The position numbers were made by a program, and so were the translations under genes. A stretch of 33,231 nucleotides of DNA from Chara braunii (lineage: Eukaryota > Streptophyta > Charophyceae > Charales > Characeae): contig BFEA01000071.1 in the NCBI GenBank assembly GCA_003427395.1, forward strand, positions 951,388 to 984,618. The letters run 5' to 3'. Below are positions 10,317 through 19,925 of the stretch, in pieces. Within the stretch, counting starts at the first letter, position 1, and the number at the start of each line of letters is the position of its first letter. The notes below the pieces were generated by a model. It ran no database searches. It was not told the origin of the DNA and saw nothing but the letters and a program-made list of their open reading frames with translations.

Positions 10317-10694
10317 TCAACCATAGAAGGGTGTACAAGTAGGGGTTATAACCGGGTTTATAGAAGGAGTCAGGGAATTACCACTCAGTTCCCTGCCTCC
10401 AGGACTCCTCCTGAGTCCCGGCAGAGCTCCCGCAATCGGTGGGACGAACCTCCCACAGAGGCCTTGACACGGATTACGGGTGGCAACCCCAGCTGCCGCC
10501 TTCCTCTCGTAACCAATAGACTTAGACTTCGGGGAAGAAGTGCAGAAAGAGGAAGGTTTAAGACTCTCAGATCCAGGGAAGGTGCACTCAGACTCGTAGG
10601 AGAGGGCCTTCAAACCTTCGACGCTTGAAGGCCCCGCAATGGCGGTCAAACAACGCAGCTTGGTCAGTGCTGTAACCAAATTGTCAAAGTCCAC
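10317..10694 (-). other. Exon-like block with conserved GT donor, copy Q
   Basis: A 125-codon minus-strand frame (MDFDNLVTALTKLRCLTAIA start) ends shortly after the sequence GGCAGGGAACTGAGTG, followed by GTAATT. All four copies keep this block, with GT at the matching place (near 1363, 14200, 22024). The frame itself is broken in O, P and R: stops lie upstream of the GYERKA-like motif, and Q is shifted by one base relative to P and R over the last third. I recognise no domain. It may be a non-coding or ancient exon; a present-day protein is unlikely. Confidence 0.35.
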
Positions 10695-10789
10695 TCCTTG
10701 CCAACCTCCCGAATCACAATCCCATCCCCCTTCCTCAACTCAGTCACTCTTCCAACACCCAGCGTCTCTCCTTAGCCCACGTCCTTGCT

Positions 10790-11500
10790 ATACAATGACC
10801 CGTAACAGCCCGCAACTACATGCACCAATATGCAACAGCCAGCGGCAGGTAGCAGCAGCGGCAGTCGCCCGCAACAACATGTAGTATTTTGCAGCCGTAT
10901 GCGGTAATGTCCCTGCAATACACAGCAGTCTGCTATAGTCAACCACAGTATGCAGCAGTCAGCACTTAGCAATGATCAGCAGCAACAGTCTAGTCGCCAG
11001 CGGCGTAGATTAGCAATAACGACAGCGGTACGTAGAGGCCCGCAGTCCACAGTTGGGCGTAACAGTGGGCCACAGTGCGCAGTTCATACAGTTAACAACA
11101 ACGTTTTGTGTGCAATCCACGAAAAAAATGTTGTTGTTGCACCCTCACCCTCCACAGCCGTATACCCACACGCTTTAAAGACACAGTCTGTGGTCCGGAG
11201 TGCAGGGGCCACGACCCGAAAACACAAAGTCACGAGCCCGGCGTGCAGTCGTCATCGATACCAACAGCGTGGTTCGACTCAGTCACTCGGCCGGCAAAAT
11301 GCCCACATTGAGTAGCGTGGTTCCCCTTCAGCCCCCGCTAGTTTCCGGTTTACAACCGGACTCTCGCTGCCTCAACCTCCCTTGTGTTGGCCTCACGCTG
11401 CTATTGGAGGGGCCCTGCACAGTCGGCAAGTACTCCCTTGACTCTACGGCACTCCCCCTTCATGCAGCCTCGCAACGGACCGGACAACACACCGGTTAAG
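10790..11500 (+). other. CAG/AAC-rich region on reverse strand of Q
   Basis: Plus-strand sequence is rich in CAG, CAA and AAC codon-like triplets and gives several short Gln/Ser/Thr-rich open frames, none shared between copies. Its counterparts are 1960-2640 in O, the reverse strand of 5590-6000 in P and of 21240-21530 in R. A consensus-like donor GCG/GTAAGTATC follows at about 11530, with like-placed donors in the other copies. The composition bias, not homology, creates the frames; no gene is called. Confidence 0.4.
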
Positions 11501-12204
11501 CTGGTTGCCTGACTGTCCGTTGTCGCCAGCGGTAAGTATCTTTCTCTCCCTTACCTCCGGCGGCCCGTGTTAGGCCGACACAACTACCTTCTTGGTCGTC
11601 GGTATCGCTGGATCGGAAGTCCTGCCACGCCCCACACCGCTCCTATACGTCGTTCGTTCAGAGAGAGAGAGACCGCCCCTTCTATAGAATAAGCAATATC
11701 GTAATGAATTTTCTATTGGAAACTGGATGTATTCATTGCCTCTCTAAACTTGCCCCCTCCGCGCAGTCATTCTCCCTTATGTCCCTAAAGCTAACTGTTA
11801 ATCTCTAAGCCTAACTTTATCGTTTGGTTCGCCCTATTCCCAAACCCGAATCTACTACTTCAGCGCATCCATCCCCAACAAGGATCGAGTGTACTAGGCG
11901 CTTTTCATCCCGCCATAGCCACTTTTGCCGTCAGATGCACCTGGCGCGGCCTGCGTCCAGGTTCTTTCCCCAATGCCTCACTCGTTGCTTCCCGGCCAGT
12001 CCGCCCGTTATTCCGCACGTTTCGCCGCTGCCCCTGCTAACTTAGCTACCGTCCCTTTCCCACTACTCAGCGCCTGCTTCCCGTCACCTGCAGGCACCCC
12101 GACGCTACTCCGGTGTAGGTTCATTCACCACTCTTCTCCCGCTTAGAGTCCTCTCTTCCCTTTAACTTTTGCTTTACTAATTATCTCCCTAATCTAACCT
12201 TACA

Positions 12205-12275
12205 TTCGAGGTCGCCTACCCCGAGACTGTCGACTTCGACCCTTCAATCGCCCGTTTTCATAACGAAACGGGAAC
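12205..12275 (-). repeat. ~180-bp repeat hairpins, copy Q
   Basis: CCCGTTT and AAACGGG pair over 7 bp around TCATAACG at about 12251-12272. Nearby TACCCCGAG is the counterpart of the GACCCCGAA stem in copies R and O. Confidence 0.6.
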
Positions 12276-12671
12276 TTTTCTTCGCTACCTCATCTCCTCG
12301 TCTCTCCGCCACGACTCGGTGCACTAACCTTCTCGCTAACCTCTCACCCTATCGACCCAACTGCCAAACTAACTTCACCAATCTCTTCGCCATGGCCGAA
12401 AACCCCTGCTTCGCCTCTTCCCATCCCTACTTTAGTCTAGGATCGTGAGCGCTGCCTCCCCTCCGCTGCGCCTCGCTTGCCTTCCCCGCCATCTCCAACA
12501 CCTTCACTCCGCATGCACCCGACGTATACTCCCATCCCAATTTTGTCCCCCTCTTACCGCCTGTTGACGTCAACCCCGACGTCACTGCACGGTTCGGAGC
12601 CCACTGCGACCCGATACAGAGCTCGGATGCGGCGAGCCCGTGAGAACAGAGAACAACAAAAACAAACGACA

Positions 12672-12764
12672 GAGCGCCCCTCCCGCTTTATACCTTTCAA
12701 CCTCGCGCGGGGCCGCTCTAATCTCCTCTGTATCATTCCAATTTCAACGGATATCCCGAAGGAC
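12672..12764 (-). pseudogene. U6 snRNA-like block b, copy Q
   Basis: The minus strand follows the spliceosomal U6 sequence from its 5' stem-loop. GTCCTTCGGGATATCCG is followed by AAATTGGAATGATACAGAGG, AGATTAGAGCGGCCCCGCGC and GAGGTTGAAAGG. The catalytic ACAGAGA box reads ACAGAGG, and the AGC-triad region is altered, so it should not function in splicing. The 3' tail is lost and a T-rich run lies further downstream. It is one of two U6-like blocks about 180 bp apart in this copy. Confidence 0.8.
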
Positions 12765-12846
12765 CCAGCCAGGGCGATTGCCCTGCGGCAGTCTCAAAGG
12801 CCACTCGGCCTTTTCACTCTTCCCACACGCACCTCTCCTGAATCGC

Positions 12847-12866
12847 GTCCGGGTTCGCTCCCGGAC
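12847..12866. repeat. Perfect 7-bp hairpin beside U6-like block c
   Basis: GTCCGGG-TTCGCT-CCCGGAC. On the plus strand it resembles a tRNA T-arm (GGGTTCGCTCCC), but no cognate acceptor or D arm is adjacent. Confidence 0.6.
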
Positions 12867-12945
12867 TCCTCACACGTCATCCGTGCCCAGGGGCTACGCA
12901 AATCTTCTCAGTATCGGCCCAATTTTAACGAATGTCCCGTTGGAC
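12866..12945 (-). pseudogene. U6 snRNA-like block c, copy Q
   Basis: The minus strand reads GTCCAACGGGACATTCG, TTAAAATTGGGCCGATACTG, AGAAGATTTGCGTAGCCCC and TGGGCACGGATGACGTGTG, matching U6 from its 5' stem to the GGATGACACGCA region. The ACAGAGA box reads ACTGAGA. It differs from block b at many sites, so the pair is an old duplication or two independent captures. The functional 3' end is missing. Confidence 0.8.
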
Positions 12946-13059
12946 TTCCACCAGGGCCGAGCCCCACGTCCTTTCGAAGCCCGATCAGCCCTCCTTTGGA
13001 ACCAGCACAGCCCCAAACGAGGTCGACTACCTGGCTGTCCTCGTAAAGCCCCGTCGTCT

Positions 13060-13122
13060 AGGCCCGGCCCGCGCGCCCCTATTCCTACAATGGACAATCA
13101 CACCAACTGAGCTAAACCCTTG
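13060..13122 (-). ncRNA. tRNA-like block 2, copy Q
   Basis: On the minus strand GGGTTTAGCTCAGTTGGTGTGA is a near-ideal tRNA 5' half: a perfect A box TAGCTCAGTTGG in a D-arm context. No convincing anticodon arm, B box or acceptor pairing follows. It sits just before the U6-like blocks, as its counterpart does in copy O (26391-26329). Confidence 0.55.
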
Positions 13123-13313
13123 GGGTCCCGACTGGTTTCAAACCCGGTATCTGGCCCCAATGGTTCCCATTATTAGGACGGAAAAATAAGTTAACCACAA
13201 TGCTAAAGATAAACAGGGGCGGCCGACGGAGAACAGACCACAGTTTCTCCTGGTGCTCCCTTGGCCCCACGGAGCGGGGCCCGCATTCAGATTCCCCAAC
13301 AAAGCCATCGTCC

Positions 13314-13383
13314 ACTGGCCCCGATGCCCATACCTCTGTAGCAATAATCCACCGCTGTAACCTATAGGGCTAAGCCCAAGCCT
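13314..13383 (-). ncRNA. tRNA-like block 1, copy Q (decayed)
   Basis: GCTTGGGCTTAGCCCTATAG followed by GTTACAGCGGTGG aligns with tRNA-like block 1 of copies P, R and O. The B-box region (GGGCATCGGGGCC) is degenerate. Confidence 0.5.
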
Positions 13384-13917
13384 GCAACTGTCGTGCGCGG
13401 AACCCCACATGACGCGGTGCGCCCTAGCACTCCGGTCCAAGAAAAAGATGGCCCGTCCTCTCCTCCGCTTTCAACCCTGCGCGCGACTCCCCAGCGCCGG
13501 CCCTGGCTTACCCAAACCACGCCGCAGCTGGACCGCGCGCCATCCGACACCGCCCCGCTTATCGCACAAAATCGCACAGTCGTTGTCGATGCCGTCGTCG
13601 AGGTCGTCCTCCGCACGCGCGCTGTCTCAGTCAACCGTACCAATCGACAGAAAATTATCCCCTAAATCCTAGTTTAATAAAAAATGAACAAGATAAAAAT
13701 AAAGGTAAAAATAAAAATAAACCGACCGGCGTCCGCGTCGGCTTTATAATCAACGATTGAAAAAGAATCACGCGCGCCTTAACCCTGCACGCTCACGCAC
13801 TCTCTGCTCCTAGACCTTTTGGTCAAACCTCCAACCACAGCACTGTCGCGACTCGCGTGGTCTTCCCAAACTTCCGAACCGAACCTATTCTTCTGTCACT
13901 TACAAAAACCAGGGCGG

Positions 13918-13935
13918 ATACCCTTGTAAGGGTAT
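13918..13935. repeat. Subterminal palindrome of copy Q
   Basis: ATACCCTT-GT-AAGGGTAT, perfect 8-bp arms, 11 bases from the TGTCG end. Confidence 0.85.
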
Positions 13936-13946
13936 TCACGTCGACA

Positions 13947-13950
13947 GTGG
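13947..13950. repeat. Right target duplication of copy Q (GTGG)
   Basis: Partner of GCGG at 6347-6350. Beyond it, sequence of copy P resumes at AGCCCTC. Confidence 0.7.
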
Positions 13951-14450
13951 AGCCCTCAGGCGACTGAAGGACTAAAGGCCCTCTCACACAAGTCTGAGTG
14001 CATCATTCTTGTATTTGAAACTAAATGATTCTCCTTCTGCCCTTCTCACTTTAAGTTCAGTCTGTTGGTTTTGAGAGGAAGGCTGTAGGCGGGATTGCAA
14101 CCTGTAGGACCGCGTCAAGACTCTGTGGGGAGTCAACCCACCGATTGCGGGAGCTCTGTCGGGACCTAGGCGAGGTTTTGGAGGCAGGGAACGATCAGGT
14201 ATATCATTCTCTATCTGTATGACCCCATTATACCCCTGTTTGTTTATCTCCCTCTAGTTTGGCTGATGTATGCATGAAATTGTCCCTATGATTTTGCTTT
14301 TGTTCAGGACATAATCATATTGAATGGAAGGAATATATGAAAATGAAGTTTAAGTTTCATCTTTATTTTGACTGAAAGCAGACCAATGGATAAATTGGGG
14401 GAAGGTGGGAGGAAGGCAGACTGCATGTGTTTGACTGGGTCAACCAAAGA

Positions 14451-15066
14451 CTGGACATTGTTTCTAAACTGAATGGTCCAGGGCTATGTTTATTTGGTTG
14501 TTTTATGAAGGGTCAGACATTGTTTCTAAGTTGAATGGCCTGGTTGTTATTTTTATTTTCTGAGGTTTTGTCTGATGTGAAGGGTTTTCTTGTTTTGTTC
14601 TAAGGGAGAATTTTTGTCTAAGGTTGAGCATTGTTTCTAAGCTAAGTGGTTTAGTCTGAAAAACACACACATAAGTACAACCTGAGTATAAAAAAAAGTA
14701 GTTTACTTATATTTGCATGTGAACAGGCAGCTGGGCATTGTTTCCAAGCAGAATGGTCCAGCGCTAAGTCATATCACTAAGAAGAGAAGGGGAAATTACA
14801 AGAGTATAATTGGAAATAATCTGGGCAAGCTGAACATTGTTTCCAAGCCGAATGGTTCAGTCCCCTGCCCATATTTGCATTTTCTTTTGATAACAAAGTC
14901 AACAAGTTATTAAATTTTGGATATTAAACAGTTCAGGGCGACTAGGCATTGTTTCCAAGCCGAATGGTCTAGTCATATGCCCAAAGAAGAGAAAAGTAGT
15001 TGTGCAACCTGTTCGTGTATATCCTAAAGGCATGCTAGACATTGTTTCTAAGTTGAATGGTCTAGC
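14451..15066 (+). repeat. Hairpin array, copy P (7 hairpins)
   Basis: Seven hairpins start at 14451, 14514, 14624, 14730, 14830, 14940 and 15034. The loop is nearly constant, ATTGTTTCYAAGYYGAATG. Stems differ but pair: CTGGAC/GTCCAG, CAGAC/GCCTG (one mismatch), TGAGC/GTTTA (wobble), GCTGGGC/GTCCAGC, CTGAAC/GTTCAG, GACTAGGC/GTCTAGTC and GCTAGAC/GTCTAGC. Double substitutions that keep pairing are the main evidence for a selected or mechanistically maintained structure. Confidence 0.9.
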
Positions 15067-15389
15067 ACTACGCCATATGTAAGTTGGGTACAAGGGTTAA
15101 ATCATCTAAAAGGTTTATGAACTATCTATGAGGATTTTGACTTGGGGATGGTGAAAGTATTTACTCCTTGTGGTTTGGTCTGCACGAGACTGAGTGCGAC
15201 TACTACTTAGTCTAAGTTTCGGTTTGACAGGTGGTTGCTTTAGAAGCTCACCATGTGTTAGAGCGATGGAAGTTAGTTCAATTTCTGCATTTTCTAAGCT
15301 TCATTTGATTTTACTTAGGTCAATTTTCGCATTTTTTGGGATAATTTGTTATACTTGGCTTTGTATAAATTTTGGTAAGTTACTCTCTC

Positions 15390-15700
15390 TACACGAAGCG
15401 CTACCGAAATTTCTGCAAATCCAAGGAGTTTGTCAAATTTTGGCTTTTCAAAGTTCAACCTGTCTAGATTTTATACACGACTTAGTAAAAATCTGCAAAT
15501 TCTCCTCTTCTAAAGAGAGTGCTGTCCAATTTTTTGCTAATTCGGGGAGTTTGACAAAATTTGACTTTGAAAAGTCAAAGACTATTTCTGTTTTCATATT
15601 CGGGCTGATATAAATTTTGAAAATGTATTTTTCCTACGGGAAGCGCTGCCAAAATTTCCTTAATTTAAAGGAGTTAAACTATATTTTGACAGGTGGCAAT
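15390..15700 (+). repeat. ~120-bp tandem repeat, copy P (3 units)
   Basis: The signature appears at about 15397 (GAAGCGCTACCGAAATT), 15514 (AGAGAGTGCTGTCCAATTTT) and 15640 (GGAAGCGCTGCCAAAATTT). Each is followed by a GGAGTT-TGTCAAA-type segment. The forms alternate as in R and Q. Confidence 0.78.
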
Positions 15701-16070
15701 CCTGGAAAATCCACTCTGCATAGAGGAGATTTCGTCAGGGTCTACCTTTCTTTTGGCACTTGTTTAGATGTAGACTTAGGCTTAGTTAAATATGATGATT
15801 TAAGTGAGATCGTGATATGAAGATTATTCACCATGAACTTATAAACTTAGCTTGCGGATTGACATGTCTTGTGTTACATGTCTTCTTGATCGATTGATTC
15901 AAGATTTGGGCTAGATTCAGCTTGATCGTGCGAGGATCACCTTCTGTTATCATTGATAACATGTCGGTTGCCGATTCGTCGATTTACGATTCAACTTCAA
16001 TCCACTCTTGTCACTCAACCTAAAGGCTTTAGCTCTGTGGTTTAATCTGTTTCATTGCGTTTTTACCCGG

Positions 16071-16095
16071 ACTTTATTGAATGACCATTTAATAA
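16071..16095. repeat. Conserved AT-rich palindrome, copy P
   Basis: CTTTATT and AATAAAG flank GAATGACCATTT. Related sequences occur in Q near 8200 and R near 24256, where the arms have drifted. Confidence 0.6.
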
Positions 16096-16282
16096 AGATA
16101 CTGAGTATTTTATTGCTGGGAGGGTGCGCTGAGGTTGAGATTTGTATGGCTAAAGCAAAGGGTGTGAGCGCAGAGAATGGTTGAAGTTGACCCCGTGTAG
16201 TGCGTGAATTTTTTGTTAGAATCTTTGATGTGATTGCATGTATGTTTGGTGACTCAGACTTTTGATTTGACTGTCTGCGCTC

Positions 16283-16304
16283 ACATACATATATATATAT
16301 ATAT
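16283..16304. repeat. Short (TA)n tract, copy P
   Basis: About ten TA units after CACATACA. R (24462) and Q (about 7930) have short TATATA tracts at the same place; a TATA-box role is possible but unproven. Confidence 0.7.
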
Positions 16305-17233
16305 ATGACTGAGAGGAGTCCCACTGTGACTGTGAGAAGTGATCGTCCTATATTAATAACCCTTTATCTATATGTTAATACATATGTCTTGAGTGTTTCG
16401 TGCGGTCTACTGTGAACACGCGTAAGGGCTAAACAGATTATGTTCTTGAGAGAAAAGGGATATCCCCTTTTATCCTTTTGCTTTTTACAATTTTATAGTT
16501 GGACGTTGCAGTCCGTGGCAGCCGTCAAAGTCAAACTCCTTGAGTTTTCTTCAGGCCCTATATGAAGGAGCTGGTCTCCAGGGCCATAAAAGATGATTGC
16601 CACCACAGGTATAAACCTGTGTACCACCCACTCTCCGCAGGGTGCAGAAGAGGGTGTGGTTCTCAACCGCATTTAGCGGTTGTCTATCGTCGAGAGATCA
16701 TTCCTTTAAGACGTGTGTCAGCCGACACTTGAGTGTCGAATGCGACCCTCGAGATTAACAAGGACCGCATGAGTAGGGGTACTACATAGTACGTCATCAT
16801 TGCGACCGCTTGCGTACGCTTGCATTGCAAATCGATATGAGTTAGTCATGCGCCAACGCGACTTTATACTAAGTCTCGCGCGCGACGCCTATCCGATTTC
16901 CACATCGGAGAGTTATGGGATGACTACTAAGGGACTAGGAGTGTTGTCGCGTTGTTGTTCAGTGTCGTTCTGTATAAGTATACGTACGTGCGTGGGTGTG
17001 GGTGTTTTATTTTTATGTTCTTTATAAGTGGTGTGCGCGTGGTGTGTGGGATGCGTTCTAGTCGACCGGCGACGGGTCGCGCTTGGGACCTCAGCCCCCC
17101 AAGATGTCGGTTTGCGTGCGGGTTCGATAGAGGCGTAATACCGCACGTACCCCTATGCTACAGCGAACGAGAAACGCCCTCGGCTGGTCCACCTCTGCGA
17201 TTGCACCTAATTTGCTTTCGTATTGTGGACTAG

Positions 17234-17310
17234 TAGCTCGGCGGGGATACGCCCACCGAAGGGAGGTGACAGCTCCTATAAGGTGGAGGTAAGTCGTGCC
17301 TTACGTAGGC
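17234..17310 (+). other. Conserved end block with A-box-like motif, copy P
   Basis: TAGCTCGGCGGGGATACGCC, then GGGAGGTGACAGCTCC and GGAGGTAAGT, the same arrangement as in Q and R. The flanking 150 bases keep a similar minor reading frame (including RYGWRTR) in all three copies, but stops fall in different places. Confidence 0.5.
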
Positions 17311-17477
17311 CCTATCCTGTCATAAGGGCTCGCAAGAGGTATGGTTGGCGCACTCGGCTGGAGCGGCTTGCGGAAGCTCCATATGCATTTGTGACGAGGA
17401 TTTAGACCGACTCCTGCGTGACGCGGTCGGGAGGGTCCCGCGCTGCCCTGTGCAGTGCCGGACCGATGCGCTCGACA

Positions 17478-17481
17478 ACGA
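17478..17481. repeat. Right target duplication of copy P (ACGA)
   Basis: Identical to 2797-2800. Sequence of copy O resumes beyond it. Confidence 0.8.
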
Positions 17482-18329
17482 TCTCAAAGATGGAGACGAT
17501 AACCAAAGTAGCTACGATGATAAAAAGCAGCATCACTGCCTTCACTGGAGTTTCGACGAAGCGGTCGACCTTAGTGTCAAAGACCACAAAAACAACGAAG
17601 ACGAGTGTAATGGAGAGTCTCGCTTCGCTGCTCACCAACGAACGAATCTTCAACTAAGGCATGGGAAAGATACACTTTCAGCTATGTGTAGAAGGCTATC
17701 TCATATTGACTCAGCAACTGGTAAGTCTCTCTCTCTGTCTCCTTCCCTCCTTCACTACGTAGCGTTCATCTTTGTCTTCCTCATTTCCCTCTTTGTTGCT
17801 CTAGCTCCCCAATCATCATTCGAGCACCCGATTACTTGCTATACTACCGGCTGCAGTCGGAATGAACGCTTACGAGCGGGAGCAAGGCAGTGATAACGAG
17901 TGCGAACACCACTACGAGCCAGACATGACACACAATGACAAGTAGAAGTGCGCAACTATGACCACATACGTGCCAAATGAGAATGAATCTCCCGCATTGT
18001 GACCAGCCCCTGTCGTCGTTGTCCACTTCGTGCAGGTGAGTGTTTTAACACCTTTTTCTCTCTCTTCCTCTCGTTCTCTCTGCTTATTCACCGTCTCTCC
18101 TCTCCCATCTGCCAATTGTTACTCTACATGTTTTCCCCATCGATGCCTTTCACTCTCAAACTGTCATTGCATCAACCGCTCATGCTCAAGAAATTCCTAT
18201 GAACTTCGCACGCAACCCTTTTTACCTCGTACCGATGAGGTTGATGCCCAAATGAAGAATCCGACTCGGTCATTCAATCCGTAGCATACCAAAATCCTTG
18301 ATTCGCATCTTACCCCGCTCAATTCCATC

Positions 18330-18470
18330 ACGAATCGAGTAAATCTCTATTTCCTGCTTACTACATATCTCCTTCCTAATACCTCTGCACGTTACTCTCT
18401 CACTCTAGCCCCCCCTTCTACTAATTCTTTACTAATTCTAACCCCCGATTCGGGGTCGCCGGCCCCGAAA
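18330..18470 (-). repeat. ~180-bp repeat unit, copy O
   Basis: On the minus strand CTCGATTC and GAATTGAG pair (one G-T) at about 18331-18352. A second stem CGGGG/CCCCG surrounds CCGGCGA at about 18450-18467. Both match stems in copy R by position, not by base sequence. Confidence 0.6.
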
Positions 18471-18495
18471 ACCTCATACCGCACTTTGGTCCGCC

Positions 18496-18499
18496 CCGA
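18496..18499. repeat. Left target duplication of copy R (CCGA)
   Basis: The partner at 25672-25675 is CTGA, one C-to-T difference in a CpG-like context. Confidence 0.7.
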
Positions 18500-18510
18500 T
18501 GTCGGTGCGA

Positions 18511-18528
18511 ATACCCTTACAAGGGTAT
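18511..18528. repeat. Subterminal palindrome of copy R
   Basis: ATACCCTT-AC-AAGGGTAT, identical to copy P. Confidence 0.85.
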
Positions 18529-18908
18529 CCGCCCTGGCTTTTGTAAGTGACAGAAAATAAGTTTGGTTTAAAGTCTAAGTATAGCGCGCGAGGCGTGGCG
18601 GAGTCTGTAGTTTAGGTTGACTGGATGGTTGACTAAAATAGAGAGTGTGTGGGCGCGCAGATTTGAGGCGCACATGATCTTTTAAATTGTTGATGATTGA
18701 AGAGTCGCAGTAATCACCGACCAGATTTTCATTTTCTAATTAAGTTGGGATTAAAGGGATTCCGACTTTTAATTGGTGCTCGTGCCTGTGACATGTGCGT
18801 ACGTGCGAAGGACGGCGTCGACAACAATGCGATTTTGAAGACCTTTCGGTAGATCTCTGCGTCGTGCAGTATTCGCTTATTTAGGTATCCGTCAGTGCTA
18901 GAACCAGC

Positions 18909-18978
18909 CTTGGGCCTAGCACTATTGGTTACAGCATCGGACTTTCATCAAAGAGATTCAGGGATCGAGATCGAGCGG
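18909..18978 (+). ncRNA. tRNA-like block 1, copy R (best preserved)
   Basis: CTAGCACTATTGGTTACAGC gives an A-box-like TAGCACTATTGG and D arm; ATCGGACTTTCATC resembles an anticodon arm with a CTTTCA loop as in tRNA-Glu; GGGATCGAGATC is B-box-like at normal spacing. The acceptor stem is absent, so a pol III promoter remnant of tRNA origin is the best reading. Confidence 0.6.
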
Positions 18979-19779
18979 CGACGGAGCGAGAATATCAGAG
19001 TAGCGTGAGTGGACCGAGGGGTTGAGGGTCCGACAAGACTATCCCCATTGGATTTGCCGTCGGCGACGTCAGCTCGGTGGTCGCATTTTCTAAGTAAATC
19101 ATTTTAGCGTCATATTTCTAATTTTTTTTTATATATGACCCGGCGTTCCTTGACCCGGCGACGCCGGATTCAATGGTTGTCAAGGTGGGCGGGGACCTTG
19201 GGTGCGCGCCTCGTTCAATGGGTCCGCGTGTTCGTGATACTGACGAAGGTCCTCTGTCACGCCGTTGCTGAGAACCGGGCACGGTCAGGGTTCGAGTTTG
19301 TAATTGCACTTGAGGCAAAAGGACCGGTAACTTTGAGTGTATATGACCTACACTTCGGGTGCAGTGAGGTCGCGTGAGGATGTGTTGTATTCACAGGATG
19401 GCCTGAGGTGCGACTACAAACTATTTTCGTGAGTGCGCCGAAGCTACCCCACCGTGGTATTTCGGGGATGCATGTAGCAGCTACATCTGGGCCCAAGGCA
19501 CCAACAAAGGAACATAAGGGAACGGCACCCACCAGCAAGTGTGATACCTGCTACGACAAGCGGGCGGTACCGGCCATGTGTTAGCCGGTAGGTATCAGGG
19601 CTAGGCTCTTTAGACTGGGCCAGTCAATGTGCCTCCCGGTCCCCTTCCCCTATGAATTCCGGCGCTCTTGGCTTAGTGCCGCCAAATGGAAGGGACCAAC
19701 AACATACCTCTTAGCAATGGGCGGTGGCGCCGGTGGGTCCGGCTGGGCTGTGCTAGCAGCAGTGGGCGAAGCAAGGCAG

Positions 19780-19925
19780 AGCTGCAACGAACGCTGAAGC
19801 AGGGTAGTCAAGGCAGCCGAAAGAGACCCAATGCGCCAATATTTCGGTTGCCTCTGCGTATAGGGGCAAAAGACTAACTTAACTGTCAGATAGTTGGCTC
19901 CTTTGGAGGTCCCGAGGCGTTGGAT
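19780..19925 (+). pseudogene. 25S rRNA-like block, copy R (strongly decayed)
   Basis: GCGTATAGGGGCAAAAGACT followed by AACTTAACTGTCAGATAGTTGGCTC aligns with the conserved 25S segment also seen in P (4044) and O (25850). Upstream similarity (CTGAAGCAGGGTA) is weak. The region 19140-19780 is GC-rich and unassigned. Confidence 0.65.

Larger units (their letters stand above)
6351..13946 (-). mobile_element. Copy Q, full length (7.6 kb), nested in P
   Basis: On the minus strand it runs from TGTCGACGTG at 13946 to CTCGACA at 6351. In element order it contains the palindrome (13918-13935), tRNA-like block 1 (13383-13314), an A-box-like block (about 13122-13060), two U6-like blocks (12945-12866 and 12764-12672), a ~180-bp-type hairpin (about 12275-12205), a CAG-rich region (about 11500-10790), the exon-like block (10694-10370), the hairpin array (10116-9173), the ~120-bp tandem repeat (8965-8590) and the conserved end with an A-box-like block (6607-6540). 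I find no 25S-like block. The copy is inserted inside P and is therefore younger than P. No credible intact gene; N at 6708. Confidence 0.9.
13947..17477 (+). mobile_element. Copy P, second half
   Basis: It resumes P after the Q insertion. It holds the exon-like block (about 14076-14200), the hairpin array (14451-15066), a spacer shared with R (GTAAGTTGGGTACAAGGG onward), the ~120-bp tandem repeat (15390-15700), a 500-bp AT-rich conserved part with short palindromes (about 15955 and 16071-16095), a TA-rich tract, and the ~1 kb conserved end with an A-box-like block (17234). It ends CTCGACA at 17477, followed by target duplication ACGA. Total P length without Q is about 7.08 kb. Confidence 0.88.
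17478..18499 (-). mobile_element. Copy O, middle segment
   Basis: This piece lies between the P and R insertions and belongs to the minus-strand element O. It carries one unit of the ~180-bp hairpin repeat (about 18330-18470). Plus-strand donor-like GTAAGT and GTGAGT sites lie near 17721 and 18037, in the region where other copies have reverse-strand donors, each followed by CT-rich sequence. A 182-codon frame (17345-17893) begins in P and runs through the target duplication into O, so it is an accident of the insertion. Confidence 0.8.

Noticed and set aside
12477-13046. 189-codon Pro/Arg-rich plus-strand frame
   Set aside because: It lies antisense across two U6-like blocks and is not conserved in other copies.
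14258-14290. CTGATG...GAAA, possible hammerhead ribozyme core
   Set aside because: CTGATGT rather than CTGATGA, no convincing stem II, and no matching motif in the other copies.
17345-17893. 182-codon frame on the plus strand
   Set aside because: It starts in the end of copy P, crosses the ACGA target duplication and continues antisense into copy O; the frame is an accident of insertion.
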